From Geodermatophilus poikilotrophus (GTDB taxonomy: Bacteria > Actinomycetota > Actinomycetes > Mycobacteriales > Geodermatophilaceae), in NCBI RefSeq assembly GCF_900111455.1, contig NZ_FOIE01000005.1, forward strand, positions 62,001 to 126,000: a stretch of DNA of 64,000 bases. Reading direction: 5' to 3'. Shown in pieces: positions 1 through 13,900 of the stretch. Position numbers and translations under genes: made by a program. The notes beneath the pieces are model-generated. The model was not told the DNA's origin. It made no database searches and worked only from the letters and a program-made list of their open reading frames with translations. Position 1 is the first letter of the stretch. Each line of letters opens with the position of its first letter.

Positions 1-534
1 GCGATGCGGGCCGCAGCCGTCGGCGAGGTCGGCGAGCTGCTGGTGGGTGAGGTAGCGGCGATCGGACCTAGGAAGGCGGGGCAGGCCGACACCGGTGGCC
101 GGGTTCCGCGCCAGCCGGTTGTCCCTCACCGCGTCGTCCAGCATCGAGGACAGCAGGTGGTAGGCCTGCCGGGTTCTGGACGCCGACAGTTCCGCGCGCA
201 TCGCGGCCACCCAGGCGACGACGTCGGAATGCCTGACCTTGATCAGCGGGACCGTGTCCCAGGTCGGGAGGACACGGGTGGCCAGCAGTGACCGGTAGGA
301 CGACAAGGTCTTGGGCTTGAGGTGGACCCGGCCGGCCATCCAGGTCTCGGACCACTGCCCCACCGTCATCCTCGACCGACCCGGGTCGACCCAGGTGTCG
401 TTCCTGATCGCCGCCTTCTGCTCCTGCTCCCACAGGTCGGCATCCCGCTTGCGGTGGAAGTTCCCGTTCGTGTGCTGCTTGCCGGCGACGTCGCGATAGA
501 AGCCGACCCACTTGTCCCCACGCTTGTATGCCAT
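1..534 (-). CDS. Tyrosine site-specific integrase, N-terminal part (runs off the left edge)
   Basis: The minus-strand frame opens with MAYKRGDKWVGFYRDVAGKQ at 534 and stays open to the window edge, giving about 178 residues. The start is an AP2-like DNA-binding arm (residues 1-55), followed by the SAM-like core-binding domain with TVGQWSETWM and a helical stretch ending in RNPATGVGLPRL and RRYLTHQQLADLAD. This is the usual N-terminal layout of actinobacterial phage or ICE integrases. The catalytic domain lies outside the window. The excisionase-like gene ends 3 bp upstream, so the two are probably co-transcribed. The enzyme would integrate and excise the island described here. Family assignment is confident; whether the C-terminal catalytic residues are intact cannot be seen. 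Confidence 0.9.
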   Translation of the reverse strand, partial: MAYKRGDKWVGFYRDVAGKQHTNGNFHRKRDADLWEQEQKAAIRNDTWVDPGRSRMTVGQWSETWMAGRVHLKPKTLSSYRSLLATRVLPTWDTVPLIKVRHSDVVAWVAAMRAELSASRTRQAYHLLSSMLDDAVRDNRLARNPATGVGLPRLPRSDRRYLTHQQLADLADGCGPHR

Positions 535-537
535 CGC

Positions 538-891
538 TCACCCCTCTGGACTGGTCGCACGCCGGTAGGACGCCTCGGTCCGCGTCGAAGCGCGCCCAGC
601 CTTGCGCGGTCGAGAACCTGGCACGAGAGTCCGCGGTCCGACTCCGACGTCGATCTGCGCCTCTGGAGCAGGGTCCCGTTCAGCCACGCCTTCATCGCGC
701 TGTGCATCGATCCAGGCGTGCAGGTCGTCGCGGCGGTAGAGGACGCGGCGGCCGAGCCGGAAGCTGTGCGGGCCGGTGCCCAGGTGGCGCCAGTACCGCA
801 AGGTGGCGACCGGAGCTCGCAGCAGCAGGGCGGCTTCGGCGATGGTGAGCAGCTCGGCGGTGTGATCGGGGCCGGGGGTCTGGTCGGGCAT
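538..891 (-). CDS. Excisionase-like helix-turn-helix protein
   Basis: About 117 residues. Residues 13-60 (ELLTIAEAALLLRAP, then TLRYWRHLGTGPHSFRLGRR, then VLYRRDDLHAWI) form a MerR/AlpA-type winged helix-turn-helix as found in excisionases of actinobacterial integrative elements. I chose the ATG at 891 because GGAG lies 6 bases upstream of it; an in-frame ATG at 960 lacks such a site. The gene sits 3 bp before the integrase and very likely controls directionality of recombination or represses the integrase promoter. The C-terminal 50 residues are basic and low-complexity. Confidence 0.8.
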   Translation of the reverse strand: MPDQTPGPDHTAELLTIAEAALLLRAPVATLRYWRHLGTGPHSFRLGRRVLYRRDDLHAWIDAQRDEGVAERDPAPEAQIDVGVGPRTLVPGSRPRKAGRASTRTEASYRRATSPEG

Positions 892-1216
892 GGCTGTCTC
901 CGAGGGCTGGGCGGGTCCTGGCGGGCTGTCCACCTGTAGAAGGCGTCGTTTTCCGGCCATTGGTGACAGCTCACAGCCAACTTCTCCCGGTCGACCTCCT
1001 GTTTTCCTCCGGTGCGTCTCTGTGGCCGGTGATTGGGCAGGTGGGAGCCGCCGATGTGACGGCCCGCCGTCGGGGCCGGTGCTCGGTGGTGGCGTCCGGC
1101 GGGAGGCCGACCTCCGGCAGGCACCTGCCGGAGGTCTGCGGATCCTTCAGTTGTTCCTCACTTCTCCTGCAGTGCCCGCCCGCCCCGCCCGGCAGCACGC
1201 CGGGAAGCGACCCCAC
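892..1216. other. Gap between excisionase and relaxase genes
   Basis: No credible gene. It holds the long hairpin at 1109-1136 (separate entry) and, upstream of 891, the ribosome binding site and presumably the promoter of the excisionase-integrase pair. I see no clear -10/-35 pair in this GC-rich stretch. Confidence 0.5.
1109..1136 (-). terminator. 13-bp stem hairpin after the relaxase gene
   Basis: GACCTCCGGCAGG and CCTGCCGGAGGTC form a perfect 13-bp stem closing a two-base loop, about 80 bp after the relaxase stop codon. There is no T-run, as is common for actinobacterial terminators. It could equally be a binding site for the excisionase encoded next to it. Confidence 0.55.
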
Positions 1217-4200
1217 TCACCAACCGAGGCTCGGGGTGACATCCCGCGCGGCCCGTGGCCCGTGGCGCTCGCACCCGGGCCGCGGGACAGGTGTGGGGTA
1301 GCCGGTCGATCCCGGCGTGGCGGCTCGGCGCTGGTGCTGCTCGGTGTCGTAGCGGTCGCGCCAGGCGTCGCGGGCGGCGGTGCGCCGGTCGGGCGCCTGG
1401 CCTGCGAACGCGGGGTCGGCCTGCAGGTCGGCGATGCGGGCCCGGGCGGCAGCCAGCTCGTGCCGGGTGGTGGTAACTGAGCGCTCGAGGGCAGTCAGCC
1501 GCCCGGCCGGGTCGGGTGCCCAGGCCAGCGGCCCGAGCGGGTCGAGCCGCTCAGCGCGGTGGCGCTGCGCCTCGGCCAAGGCAGCTTGGGCCTGTTCATC
1601 GGCTTGCCGGGCGGCCTTGGCGGCGGTATGCAGCCCAGCGTGCCCTGGATGCTGCTGTTCGGTGGCCCGGCGGGCGACGGCGTCAAATGACCGCCACAGC
1701 GCGGGCCGGTCGTCGCCCCGGTCAGCCACCCGCGCGAGCTGCTTCACGTCGGTGGGCAGTCCGGGCAGATGCGGGCGCCACCGGTCGGCCCAACCGGCCA
1801 GCTGCTCACCGGCCCGAGCGACGGGCGCGCGCTTGAGACCCCACCAGCCGGGCCCATCGAGTACCAGCCGGGCTGCAGCGCGGGCGGTGCCGCGCTCGGC
1901 GTCCCAGGCGGCTAGCAGGCCGTCGCGGATGCGGTCGGCCTGCTCGGCGAGGAGAGTGTCGGCGGCCTGCACCCGCTGCGTGGCTCGCTGAGCGGCGTGA
2001 GCTACGTGCCGGGACCGGTCCTCCAGCCGGGCCGACTCGCCGGCGCGGGGCGCCTCCAGCGCCACGGCCTGGCGGAGCACGTCGCACCACGGCTCCAAGA
2101 CGGCCAGCCGGTCGAGACAGCGCCGCTCGACCGTCCAGGCCGCGTGCAGGTCGGCCAGCAGCTGCCCGAGCGGGCGAGGTGCGGCGTAGCGGGCCGCCTC
2201 GGCGGCGGCGAGCTGCGCGGCGTGGCCGGGGCCGAGGTCAGTCCGGTCGCAGCTGAACACGGCGATCCACTGCTCGCGTGCGTCGGCTGGGTCGGTGGTG
2301 ATCAGGTGGGCGGTGTTGGCGGTGCGGCCGCGGGTCATCCCGACATAGGCGGCCGCCGCGCCAGTGTGCTCGCCGACCACCAGGTGCGCCGCAGCGACGG
2401 TGTCGCCCTGCGCGCCGTGCGCGGTACTGGCGTAGGCGAGCTCCACGTGCAAGGTGACATAGCGAGCGGGCAGCACCCGCTCCCCTGCTGGGGTGACACC
2501 GGACGGGACGGCGTCGGTCGGGGTGACATCGGCCGGGATGACGGCCAGATCCCCGCCGTGGCCGATCGCGGTGACGGTCCAGACGTCGCGGTTGGCTACT
2601 CCGAGGTCGCGATCGTTTCGGCGGGTCGCGATCCGGTCCCCGGCCCCGATGCGCTGCCCGGCGTCGGTGACCGCGACCTGAGCATCGTCGACGCGGCCGT
2701 CGGCGACCAGCCGGTCCCGGATGGCGGCGCCTAGCTCGGCGGCCTGCTCGCGGGTGTCGACCACCACGGCCACCCGCTCGCTATCACGGTGATGTGCGGC
2801 GGTCATCGCGGCCAGCGCCGCCTGCAGCGCAGCGGAATCGGCGTGCAGCCGGATGTGGCCGCGGGCCATGAGCGCGTTGAAGACCGCGCCCGGGTCCTCG
2901 CCGGTGCGCATGGCCAAGGACAACTCGGCGTATTCCACGTCCGGCGCCGTCCGTCCGGTCTGGTCGGTGCGGACGAAGCGGTGGACCCCGTCGAGCACCA
3001 GGTGGGCTGTCGGGTCGACCTGCCCGGCGGCGAGATCGAGCACGCCGCCACGGCCTACCGCGGCGAGCTGGTTGCGGTCACCCAGCAGCGCCAACCGGGC
3101 TCCGGCCTCGTCGGCGACGGTCAGCAGCGCCCGGGCGGTGTCCTGGTCGAGCATCCCGGCCTCGTCGACGACGAGCAGGTCCCCCGCGGTTAGCTGCGCC
3201 GTCTCCTGCGGGCCGGCGTAGGGCACTCCGGTGACCGGGTCGGTCTGGCCGGAGGTCAGCCGGGTCCAGGCACCGTCGTCATTCCAGCGCCAGCCGTGCT
3301 GAAAGGCCAGCCACGCCGCCGAGGCCGTGGCGGTACCGACCTCGGCAGCGGCGACCTTGGCTGCCTTCAGCGTCGGGGTGACAACCACCAGGTGGCGCCC
3401 ATCCGCCTCGAGCAGCTGTCGGGTGGCGGCCAGGGCGGTGGTCTTGCCCGCGCCGGCCGCGCCCTCGACAACGACCAGGGGCTGGTCGCCGGCCAGCGCG
3501 GTGACCGCCGCCGCCTGCCCCGCATCCAGCCGTCCGCGTACGGCATCCGGCAGCGTCGGCCCGTCCACGTCAGCGGCGACGGTCCTGCTCCGAGCGGCCA
3601 ACCGGTCGGTCAGGTCGGCCTCGACGTCGAGCACCGGCTGGGAGGTCCACGCCCGGATGTGTTCGGCAACTCCCGCCTGTTCCAGCAGCGACACACACCG
3701 CGCCATTGCGCGGGCGGTGAGGTCCTCGGCCAACTCGGTGCGCGCGCAGGCGTCGACGACGATGCTCTCGGCGGCGATCAGCTGCTCGACCTCGCCGCGG
3801 ACATCGGCGGCGTTCCATGCTGAGCGGGCGGCCGCGAGACGGGCCAGCACACGCTCGACCGCCCCGTCCCGGTCCAGCCCGCCGATGGGCGTGGGGCTCA
3901 GGGCGACGGGTCGCTCGGGGGCGCGGTAATCCAGGGCGGCCAGTTCGGTCACCCACCGGTCGGTGAGGTCGGTGCCCGGTTGCGGGGTGACCTTGTCCGG
4001 TCGGCCCTGGGCCCACGCCCGTGCATCCCACGCGCGCCGCAGGGACGGGCCCGGGACCTCACCGGGGTGCGCGGCCGTCCACTCCCGCTCGTAGCGGTTC
4101 AGGTTGCGGCCGATCTGCGCCGCCCGGGAACTGAACACACCCACGTACTCGGCGATCTCCAGTATTTCTCCAGTGCCGTCCAGGGTGTAGCCGTGTGCGG

Positions 4201-4831
4201 CCAGCGCGGCCCGGAACTGCGGGTCGGTAGCCACCGCGGCGTGTCCGATGCCGTTAATCGCGCCGAGGAAGTCGCGTACGCCCACGGTGTGTAGCCCCCG
4301 CCAGCGGCCGGCCGCGAACACCCGGGCGCCCACCTGCAGGTGCAGATGTCGGTGCGGATCTCCGGCTCGGGAGGTGTAGTGCCGCACCATCACCGCCTCC
4401 AGGCGCTCGACCGGCACCTGCACCTGCCCGCCGCGCGGCCCGACTCGGGTGGTCGCGTGCCCGGCCAGCCAGCCGATGATCTGGGTGGCGGCGCGGTCCT
4501 GGGCGGCGTCGTATGCGGCGGCGATGTCCGGGTGCAGGGCGGCGGCCAGCGACCACGACTTCGGGCCGTTGACCACCACCTCGACGAACCGCACCGCCCG
4601 CTCGTCGGTGCGCAGCCGCCCCCGGGCCATCCCGGTGTCGGGATCCAGGCCGGCCACCCACGCCTCGTAGCCATCCCCGGCCAGCGGTGCCAACTCTTGC
4701 ACCCACCCGCCGGCGGCCGTGTAGCGGCGGGCGATTCCAGCGCCCTCGGTCAGGTAGTAGTCATCGACCCGGCCGCGGTCGAACTCCACGTATTGGCGTG
4801 CCGCCGCTGGCGCGCCGGCGTAGATCTTCAT
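1217..4831 (-). CDS. MobF-family relaxase with C-terminal helicase (TraA/TrwC-like)
   Basis: About 1204 residues. The N-terminal third is a TrwC-type relaxase. A tyrosine-rich start (RQYVEFDRGRVDDYYL, residues about 13-28) supplies candidate nicking tyrosines, and HRHLHLQVG near residue 160 is the metal-binding histidine motif. A RecD-like helicase follows with Walker A GAAGAGKTT near residue 463, Walker B DLLVVDEAG, GDRNQLAAVG and the C-terminal AYASTAHGAQGDTV and YVGMTRGR motifs. The last 250 residues are coiled-coil-like. The protein would nick one strand at an origin of transfer and unwind it for conjugation. The start at 4831 (MKIYAGAP) fits family starts better than the ATG 12 bp upstream, though neither has a strong ribosome site. 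No coupling protein or type IV secretion gene is in view, so the element may be mobilizable rather than self-transmissible, unless those genes lie to the left. Confidence 0.92.
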   Translation of the reverse strand: MKIYAGAPAAARQYVEFDRGRVDDYYLTEGAGIARRYTAAGGWVQELAPLAGDGYEAWVAGLDPDTGMARGRLRTDERAVRFVEVVVNGPKSWSLAAALHPDIAAAYDAAQDRAATQIIGWLAGHATTRVGPRGGQVQVPVERLEAVMVRHYTSRAGDPHRHLHLQVGARVFAAGRWRGLHTVGVRDFLGAINGIGHAAVATDPQFRAALAAHGYTLDGTGEILEIAEYVGVFSSRAAQIGRNLNRYEREWTAAHPGEVPGPSLRRAWDARAWAQGRPDKVTPQPGTDLTDRWVTELAALDYRAPERPVALSPTPIGGLDRDGAVERVLARLAAARSAWNAADVRGEVEQLIAAESIVVDACARTELAEDLTARAMARCVSLLEQAGVAEHIRAWTSQPVLDVEADLTDRLAARSRTVAADVDGPTLPDAVRGRLDAGQAAAVTALAGDQPLVVVEGAAGAGKTTALAATRQLLEADGRHLVVVTPTLKAAKVAAAEVGTATASAAWLAFQHGWRWNDDGAWTRLTSGQTDPVTGVPYAGPQETAQLTAGDLLVVDEAGMLDQDTARALLTVADEAGARLALLGDRNQLAAVGRGGVLDLAAGQVDPTAHLVLDGVHRFVRTDQTGRTAPDVEYAELSLAMRTGEDPGAVFNALMARGHIRLHADSAALQAALAAMTAAHHRDSERVAVVVDTREQAAELGAAIRDRLVADGRVDDAQVAVTDAGQRIGAGDRIATRRNDRDLGVANRDVWTVTAIGHGGDLAVIPADVTPTDAVPSGVTPAGERVLPARYVTLHVELAYASTAHGAQGDTVAAAHLVVGEHTGAAAAYVGMTRGRTANTAHLITTDPADAREQWIAVFSCDRTDLGPGHAAQLAAAEAARYAAPRPLGQLLADLHAAWTVERRCLDRLAVLEPWCDVLRQAVALEAPRAGESARLEDRSRHVAHAAQRATQRVQAADTLLAEQADRIRDGLLAAWDAERGTARAAARLVLDGPGWWGLKRAPVARAGEQLAGWADRWRPHLPGLPTDVKQLARVADRGDDRPALWRSFDAVARRATEQQHPGHAGLHTAAKAARQADEQAQAALAEAQRHRAERLDPLGPLAWAPDPAGRLTALERSVTTTRHELAAARARIADLQADPAFAGQAPDRRTAARDAWRDRYDTEQHQRRAATPGSTGYPTPVPRPGCERHGPRAARDVTPSLGW

Positions 4832-4894
4832 GCCGCCGTGCATTCGTCAACGCCGTCCAACAATGACCAACACGCCACCCCCAGAAACGGCAGT

Positions 4895-5002
4895 GGGCCC
4901 CGCGAAGCGGGGCCCGGACTACCTCTATTGGTAGCATGCGTGCCGTTCTCTGGTAGAGGGGTGAGGTCTCTCAGTGAGAGCCGATTGGCGATCCTCCAAT
5001 CG
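4895..5002. other. Candidate origin of transfer (cluster of inverted repeats)
   Basis: Just upstream of the relaxase start lie four inverted repeats within 110 bp. GGGCCCCGC/GCGGGGCCC has a GAA loop (4895-4915); CCTCTA/TAGAGG lies at 4922-4959; CTCTC-AGT-GAGAG is at 4968-4980; CGATTGG/CCAATCG has a 7-base loop (4982-5002). MobF transfer origins are typically a few hundred bases from the relaxase gene and carry such repeats beside the nick site. The first hairpin could instead be a terminator or attenuator. No nick site can be identified by eye. Confidence 0.4.
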
Positions 5003-5308
5003 CTGGCTATTGCGGCCATACGAGGCGCAGTGGGTGGATGGTTGGACAGTCCGGATAATGGTTGGTTGTTTGTCCGACGTGCAGGAGGCGTATCCGCTCG
5101 GCGATCTCAGCGGCTGCACGTGGGCACCTTCCCCGGCCCAGCCGGCACCTTCCGCCAACGCACCGAGCTCCCTGTCTAGCAGGAGGCCAACCTCATGCCG
5201 CCCAGAACACCGAGGCAACTGCGGAACGCGGGCATCACTCCTGCGCTCAACGCCTGCGTACTCAGCCCAGAAACCTGGTGCGGCTGAAGGTAGCAGGCAG
5301 CGACGTCT
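5003..5308. other. Gap between transfer region and hydrolase remnant
   Basis: No gene recognised on either strand and base composition is lower in GC than the backbone. It may hold the lost 3' part of the hydrolase remnant at 5309-5500, but I could not recognise homology there. Confidence 0.4.
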
Positions 5309-5499
5309 TCAGCGACGAGGACCCCCCTCGCTACGTGCCCTGCATTCCATCTCGCTGCGACTCCCGCCACCGACACTGAGCCGTCCTAGCGGTCGAACTC
5401 CCATGGATACTTGCTCACCAAGTTGCCCGACGGCCTTACGGAACCCATCGGCGTCTCGGTTCCCTGCACCATGGACAACGAATACTGGGTCTCGAAGCA

Positions 5500-5500
<1 letters not shown>
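5309..5500 (-). pseudogene. Truncated start of a CHAT-associated alpha/beta hydrolase
   Basis: A GTG start overlaps the TAG stop of the GroEL-CHAT gene (TAGTG), preceded by AGAGG. The first 30 codons read VLRDPVFVVHGAGNRDADGF and then RKAVGQLGEQV. They closely match the start of the intact hydrolase at 16807-18003 (EPVFVIHGVANHDREAFEAT). After that the similarity stops abruptly, and the frame ends at about 63 codons instead of 398. I read this as a 3'-deleted paralogue whose original arrangement was translational coupling to the CHAT gene. A genuine short peptide is less likely. Confidence 0.7.
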
Positions 5501-9398
<3,898 letters not shown>

Positions 9399-10808
9399 GG
9401 TGACGTCCCGCGGAGTGGTGGATGTAGTCCTCACCGTGTCGGTCAGCGATGTGGTGACTATGACGCGATCAGGGCCGGCTGCGCCACCTCCTCGTTGGTC
9501 CGGTTGAGCAGGGTCATGGAGCCCTCGGAGAGGTAGCGGCGGTCGAAGACCTGTCATTCGTCGTGGGCCTCGACCAGGACCGCGCCGGCCAGCCGGAGCA
9601 GGGCGGCCGGATTGGGGAAGACGCCGACGACGTCGGTGCGGCGCTTGATCTCCTTGTTCAGCCTCAGCGGATTGGTCGACCAAATCTTTTTCCAGTGCGA
9701 GACGGGGAAGGCCGTGAACGCGAGCAGGTCGTCGCAGGCCTCTCGCAGCATCGCCTCGACCTGCGGGAACTGGCGGCCCAGCATGCCGGCGATGACGTCG
9801 AGCTGGGCGTGCACGTGCACGTGCTCGGCGTCGGGCTGGGCGAAGATCGTCCGGATCGCGGCGGCGACCATCTCGGCGTTGCCCTTCGGGACGCGCGCGA
9901 GGACGTTGCGCATGAAGTGCACCCGGCAGCGCTGCCAACTGGCGCCGAGCAGGACCGCGGCGATCGCGGCCTTCAGCCCGGTGTGGGCGTCGGAGATGAC
10001 CAGCTGCGTACCGGTCAGGCCGCGGGCCTTGAGCGAGCGCAGGAACGCCGTTCAGAAGGCGCCGTCCTCGCTGTCGCCGACGGCGAAGCCGAGCACCTCG
10101 CGGTGCCCGTCGGCGGCCACGCCGGTGGCGATGACGACCGCCTGGGAGACCACCCGGCGGTTGACCCGCGCCTTGCAGTAGGTGGCGTCGAGGAAGACGT
10201 ACGGAAAGGCCTGCTCGGCCAGGGAACGGTCCCGGAACGCGGCGACCTCGGCATCCAGATCCGCGCAGATCCGGCTAACCTCGGACTTGGAGATGCCGGT
10301 GTCGGCGCCCAGCGCCCGCACCAGGTCATCGACCTTGCGGGTGCTCACGCCGTGCAGATAGGCCTCCATCACCACCGCGAACAGCGCCTGGTCGATCCGC
10401 GGGCGCCGATCGAGCAGCGAGGGGAAGAGCGACCCGGCGCGCAGCTTGGGGATCCGCAGCTCCAGATCCCCGGCCGTCGTGGTCAGGGTCCGCGCGCGGG
10501 AGCCGTTGCGCTGGGTGGTGCGGGCATCGGTGCGCTCGTGCGGGGCGGCGCCGATCACCGCGGTGAGCTCGGCCTCGATCAGAGCCTGGTAGATCTTGGT
10601 GGTCGCCGACCGGATTCGGTCGTCGACATCGGCGGCCTTCAGTGCGTCGAGCACCTCGAGCAAGGCAGAGTGGTCCAGGGCCATCGTGTGCTGTGTCCTT
10701 CCGCGAGAACCATTGGCGTGGTCTCGCTGACCATCACACGATGGCCCCTCTACGTGGTTCTCCACGCGAGCGGTGACCTGGACTTACACCACCAGCGGGG
10801 ACGTCACC
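9399..10808 (-). mobile_element. IS256-family insertion sequence, decayed
   Basis: About 1.4 kb bounded by imperfect inverted repeats that both begin GGTGACGTCCC (left end 9399, right end 10808) and continue in similar sequence for about 35 bp. It carries a single transposase gene broken by nonsense mutations. The length and the transposase fit IS256. No obvious 8-9 bp target duplication is visible, consistent with age or rearrangement. It lies between GroEL-CHAT and the TPR-CHAT operon and may have separated formerly adjacent genes. Confidence 0.75.
9458..10684 (-). pseudogene. IS256-family (mutator-type) transposase with two internal stops
   Basis: Reading begins MALDHSALLEVLDALKAA at 10684. 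The DDE regions (FPYVFLDATYCKARV; TQLVISDAHTGLKAA; STNPL.RLNKEIKRRTDVV) are recognisable. Two tryptophan codons have become TGA: one after GDSEDGAF (about 10053) and one after VLVEAHDE (about 9551), after which the frame continues QVFDRRYLSEGSMTLLNR to a natural stop. A two-residue duplication (HVHVH) and a missing residue in the normally conserved NPLERLNKE motif add to the decay. It is inactive unless the stops are read through. Confidence 0.85.
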
Positions 10809-10959
10809 TTCGCGGACGCCGGCGGACGTCCGCGGACGCGGTCATGACGGCCTGAGCAGTGTGGAGCTCAGGCATCGATTGCGGTGCGGGCCTGTGCCCC
10901 CGTGGCTGGCTTTCGTTTGACGCTGGTGGCGTTCTGGCCGGTCGGGCAAGCTGGCGCCT

Positions 10960-13900
10960 GTGGATCCCACGGGCCCGGCTGATGCCGATGAGCCCACTCG
11001 GGCTGCGTTCGACGAGGAAGTCGCAAGCCTCAAGCACCAGGGACTTGAGGCCTTAATCGCGCAGGACTTCGAGCGTGCGGAAGCCGCCTTCGGTCGCGCT
11101 CTAACGGTTGCGGGGCCCGCGGCCTCGCCGGTCGTCGCGGACCTCTATGAGCACCTGGCGCGGGTCTGCGCGCTGACGGGCCGGTTTCAAGCGGCACAGG
11201 ACCTCATGGAGTCCGCGGTGGCCTTACGCGAGCGACTGCAGCCTGAGGCGGACTTGTCGGTCCAGGGCTTTGCCCTGTTCGTCGACACGCTTCGGGCTAA
11301 GCCCGATGCGCGCCGCGAGCTGGCATCCGCGCTTCACCTGCTGTCCCGCGCGGAGCGAACCGACAGCGCTCGGATACACGCGGCAAGACGGCACCTTGAG
11401 GAGTCCATCGAGATCGAGCTCCAGATTGCGGCGAACTCGGAGTCTGTCCTGCATCGACGGGCCGAACTTGTGTCGCTGCGAACTATGGATGGTGATCTCG
11501 AGGGTGCCCTGGCTGCGTTTGATGAGATCTCTTCACGAGTCGGAGAGTTGCCGCCTGCCGAAGCCTCCTCGGTACTCAGGACCGTCTCGCAGCTGCGGTG
11601 GTCCGCAGGTGACCTGGGCGGGGCAATCGCGGCAGCCACCTCCGCAGTCCACCGGGCGGCCTCGTGCGGGGCCTTTGCGCAGGAGGCGGCTGCGCAGGGG
11701 GTGCTGGGACTTATCTGCCAGAGCGAGGGCAACCTCGACGCTGCGGGCGAGCACTACCGCCGCGCCGTCGATGGCCTGCGTGACCAGTCGGCCAGTTCTG
11801 TGCCCATGGCTGTGAATCTCGTGCGGCTTGGGATGCTCGAGCATGCGCGCGGAGCTGCCGAGGAGGCCAGGCGGCGCCTACAGGAGGCGGTCGACCTCCT
11901 CCGAGCGCGCGCGCCCATGAGCTGGGAACTCGGGGAGGCCCTTGAGGGGTTCGCCGAGGTGGCGCGGGCCGCAGGCCACCTCGGTGAGGCGGCCTCTGCG
12001 TTGCGCGCATCGGCAAGGCTTGCAAGCGACGTGGCTACGAGGCTGCGGCGTGAGCTAGAGGTCGGCCTGGTCTACAAGGAGCTCGGACGGTACGACGACG
12101 CCGCCCGCGTCCTGTCTGACGTCGTCCATGAAGCCCTCAACCACGGGCACGGGGACGTGCATTGGACCGCAGCGATGGCGCTGGCCGGCGTCCACAGGCG
12201 GAAGGGGGACCTTGCGCGTGCGGAGCAAAGTTACCGTGAGCTCGAACGGCGGGAACGTCTGACGGGGTGGCGCCAGATTGAGGTGCTCAGCAATCTGGGT
12301 GGGATCCAGCATGAGCGCCAGAACTACCAGGGCGCCGCCGAGGCATACCGGCAGTCCCTGTCTCTTCTGGATGCCGTAGAAGGGGGCAGCACTGTCCGGC
12401 CAACGCTGCTCCATAATCTGGCGACCGCCCTGCATGGGCTCGGTCAGCTCGGCGAGGCCGACGACTGCTACGTAGCGTCCCTACGCGGGGCCCGGGGTGT
12501 CGCCGCGCAACATGCTGAAGCTTGGATCGGCCGAGGCCGGATCGCACTCACTGAAGGCCGTTTGGACAACGCCGTCGACTTGTTGGAGAACGCCGTCGGC
12601 GTCGCGGAGCAGTTGCTCGCGGGGGCAGGTGGAACCGAGAACCGGGGCGCCTTGTTTGCCCGCTTGCAGAATGCGCACGCGTTCCTAATTCAGGCGCTCT
12701 GTCGTCGCGCCGGGCCGGGGGACGTGGCCCGGGCGCTGCTCGTGGTGGAAGGCTCGCGAGCACGGGAACTCCATGAGCGACTCTTCGCATCCGAAGCGTT
12801 GCTGCCTCAGCGACGTCTGCAGGAGCGGGAGCTCCGGCAGCGTCTCGGCCAGGTGTCCCGGAGGTTGTTGCATCTACGCGAAGTGCAGAGCACCTTGCCG
12901 GTGCAACTGGCCGAGCTTAATCGCCAGGAAGAAGAGCTGCGGTCGGCAGTTGAGGATCTAGACGGGCACCCAACGGTGGCTTCGGCGGCGACCGCCATGA
13001 CTGCAGACGAGATTCGCGCCGCCCTCGCCTCGGGCGAGGTTCTCCTGGAGTTTCACGTCGTTCACGATCGAGTCTACCTGTGGGCGGTGACCTCCGGCGG
13101 CCTCGACCTCCACATCCTCGAGCCGTCCGTCGTCGAGCTCGCTGATCTGGTGGCGAAGGCCGTTGGCCCCTACCACGTCGGATCGCCGCCTCAGGCGAGC
13201 AACGAAGCCGCATGGCTCAAACTGCGCACGACGGCGTTGGGACCGGTCGCACCGCTAATGCGAAACGCCCGCTCCTTGGTCGTCAGCCCGGCGGGGCCAC
13301 TTTCGCTCATCGCCTTCGAGCCTCTGGTCGACGACATCGAGCTGGTGCAGTACACGCCGTCGGCCACCGTCGGTCTTAGGCCACGGGCACCCCGTCTCTC
13401 TCGACCCCGCGATGCGCAATTCGTTGGATTCGGCGATCCGATCGTGCGGCGGGAAGCGCCCGAATTTGCGGGTCTCCCTCCGCTGCCCGGCGCCCAGGCT
13501 GAGGTCGAAGAGATTGCCGCGCTCTTCGGCGCGGACGGTGTTGCGGTGTGCGGAGCGAACGCAACCGAGCGTGAACTGCGCTCATGGGCTCGGCGTAGCC
13601 GGTACCTACACATCGCCGCTCATGGCATCGTCGATCTCGACAATCCTTTGCGCAGCGGCATCGTGCTCGCCGCGCCAGCCGGCTCGGCCGTGCTAGCCGG
13701 CTTCCGGGAGGACGACGTCCTGCATGGCTACGACATGGTGGACCTGGACACTGATGCTGAGCTCGTTGTCTGTGCGGCCTGTCGTACCGGGTTCGGCAGC
13801 GAGCGTGCGGGTGAGGGGCTCGCGACGCTGGGGAGCGCGCTGCTCCTCGGCGGCGCCCGTTGGGTGCTGGTCTCGCTGTGGCCGGTCGGTGACTTCATCA

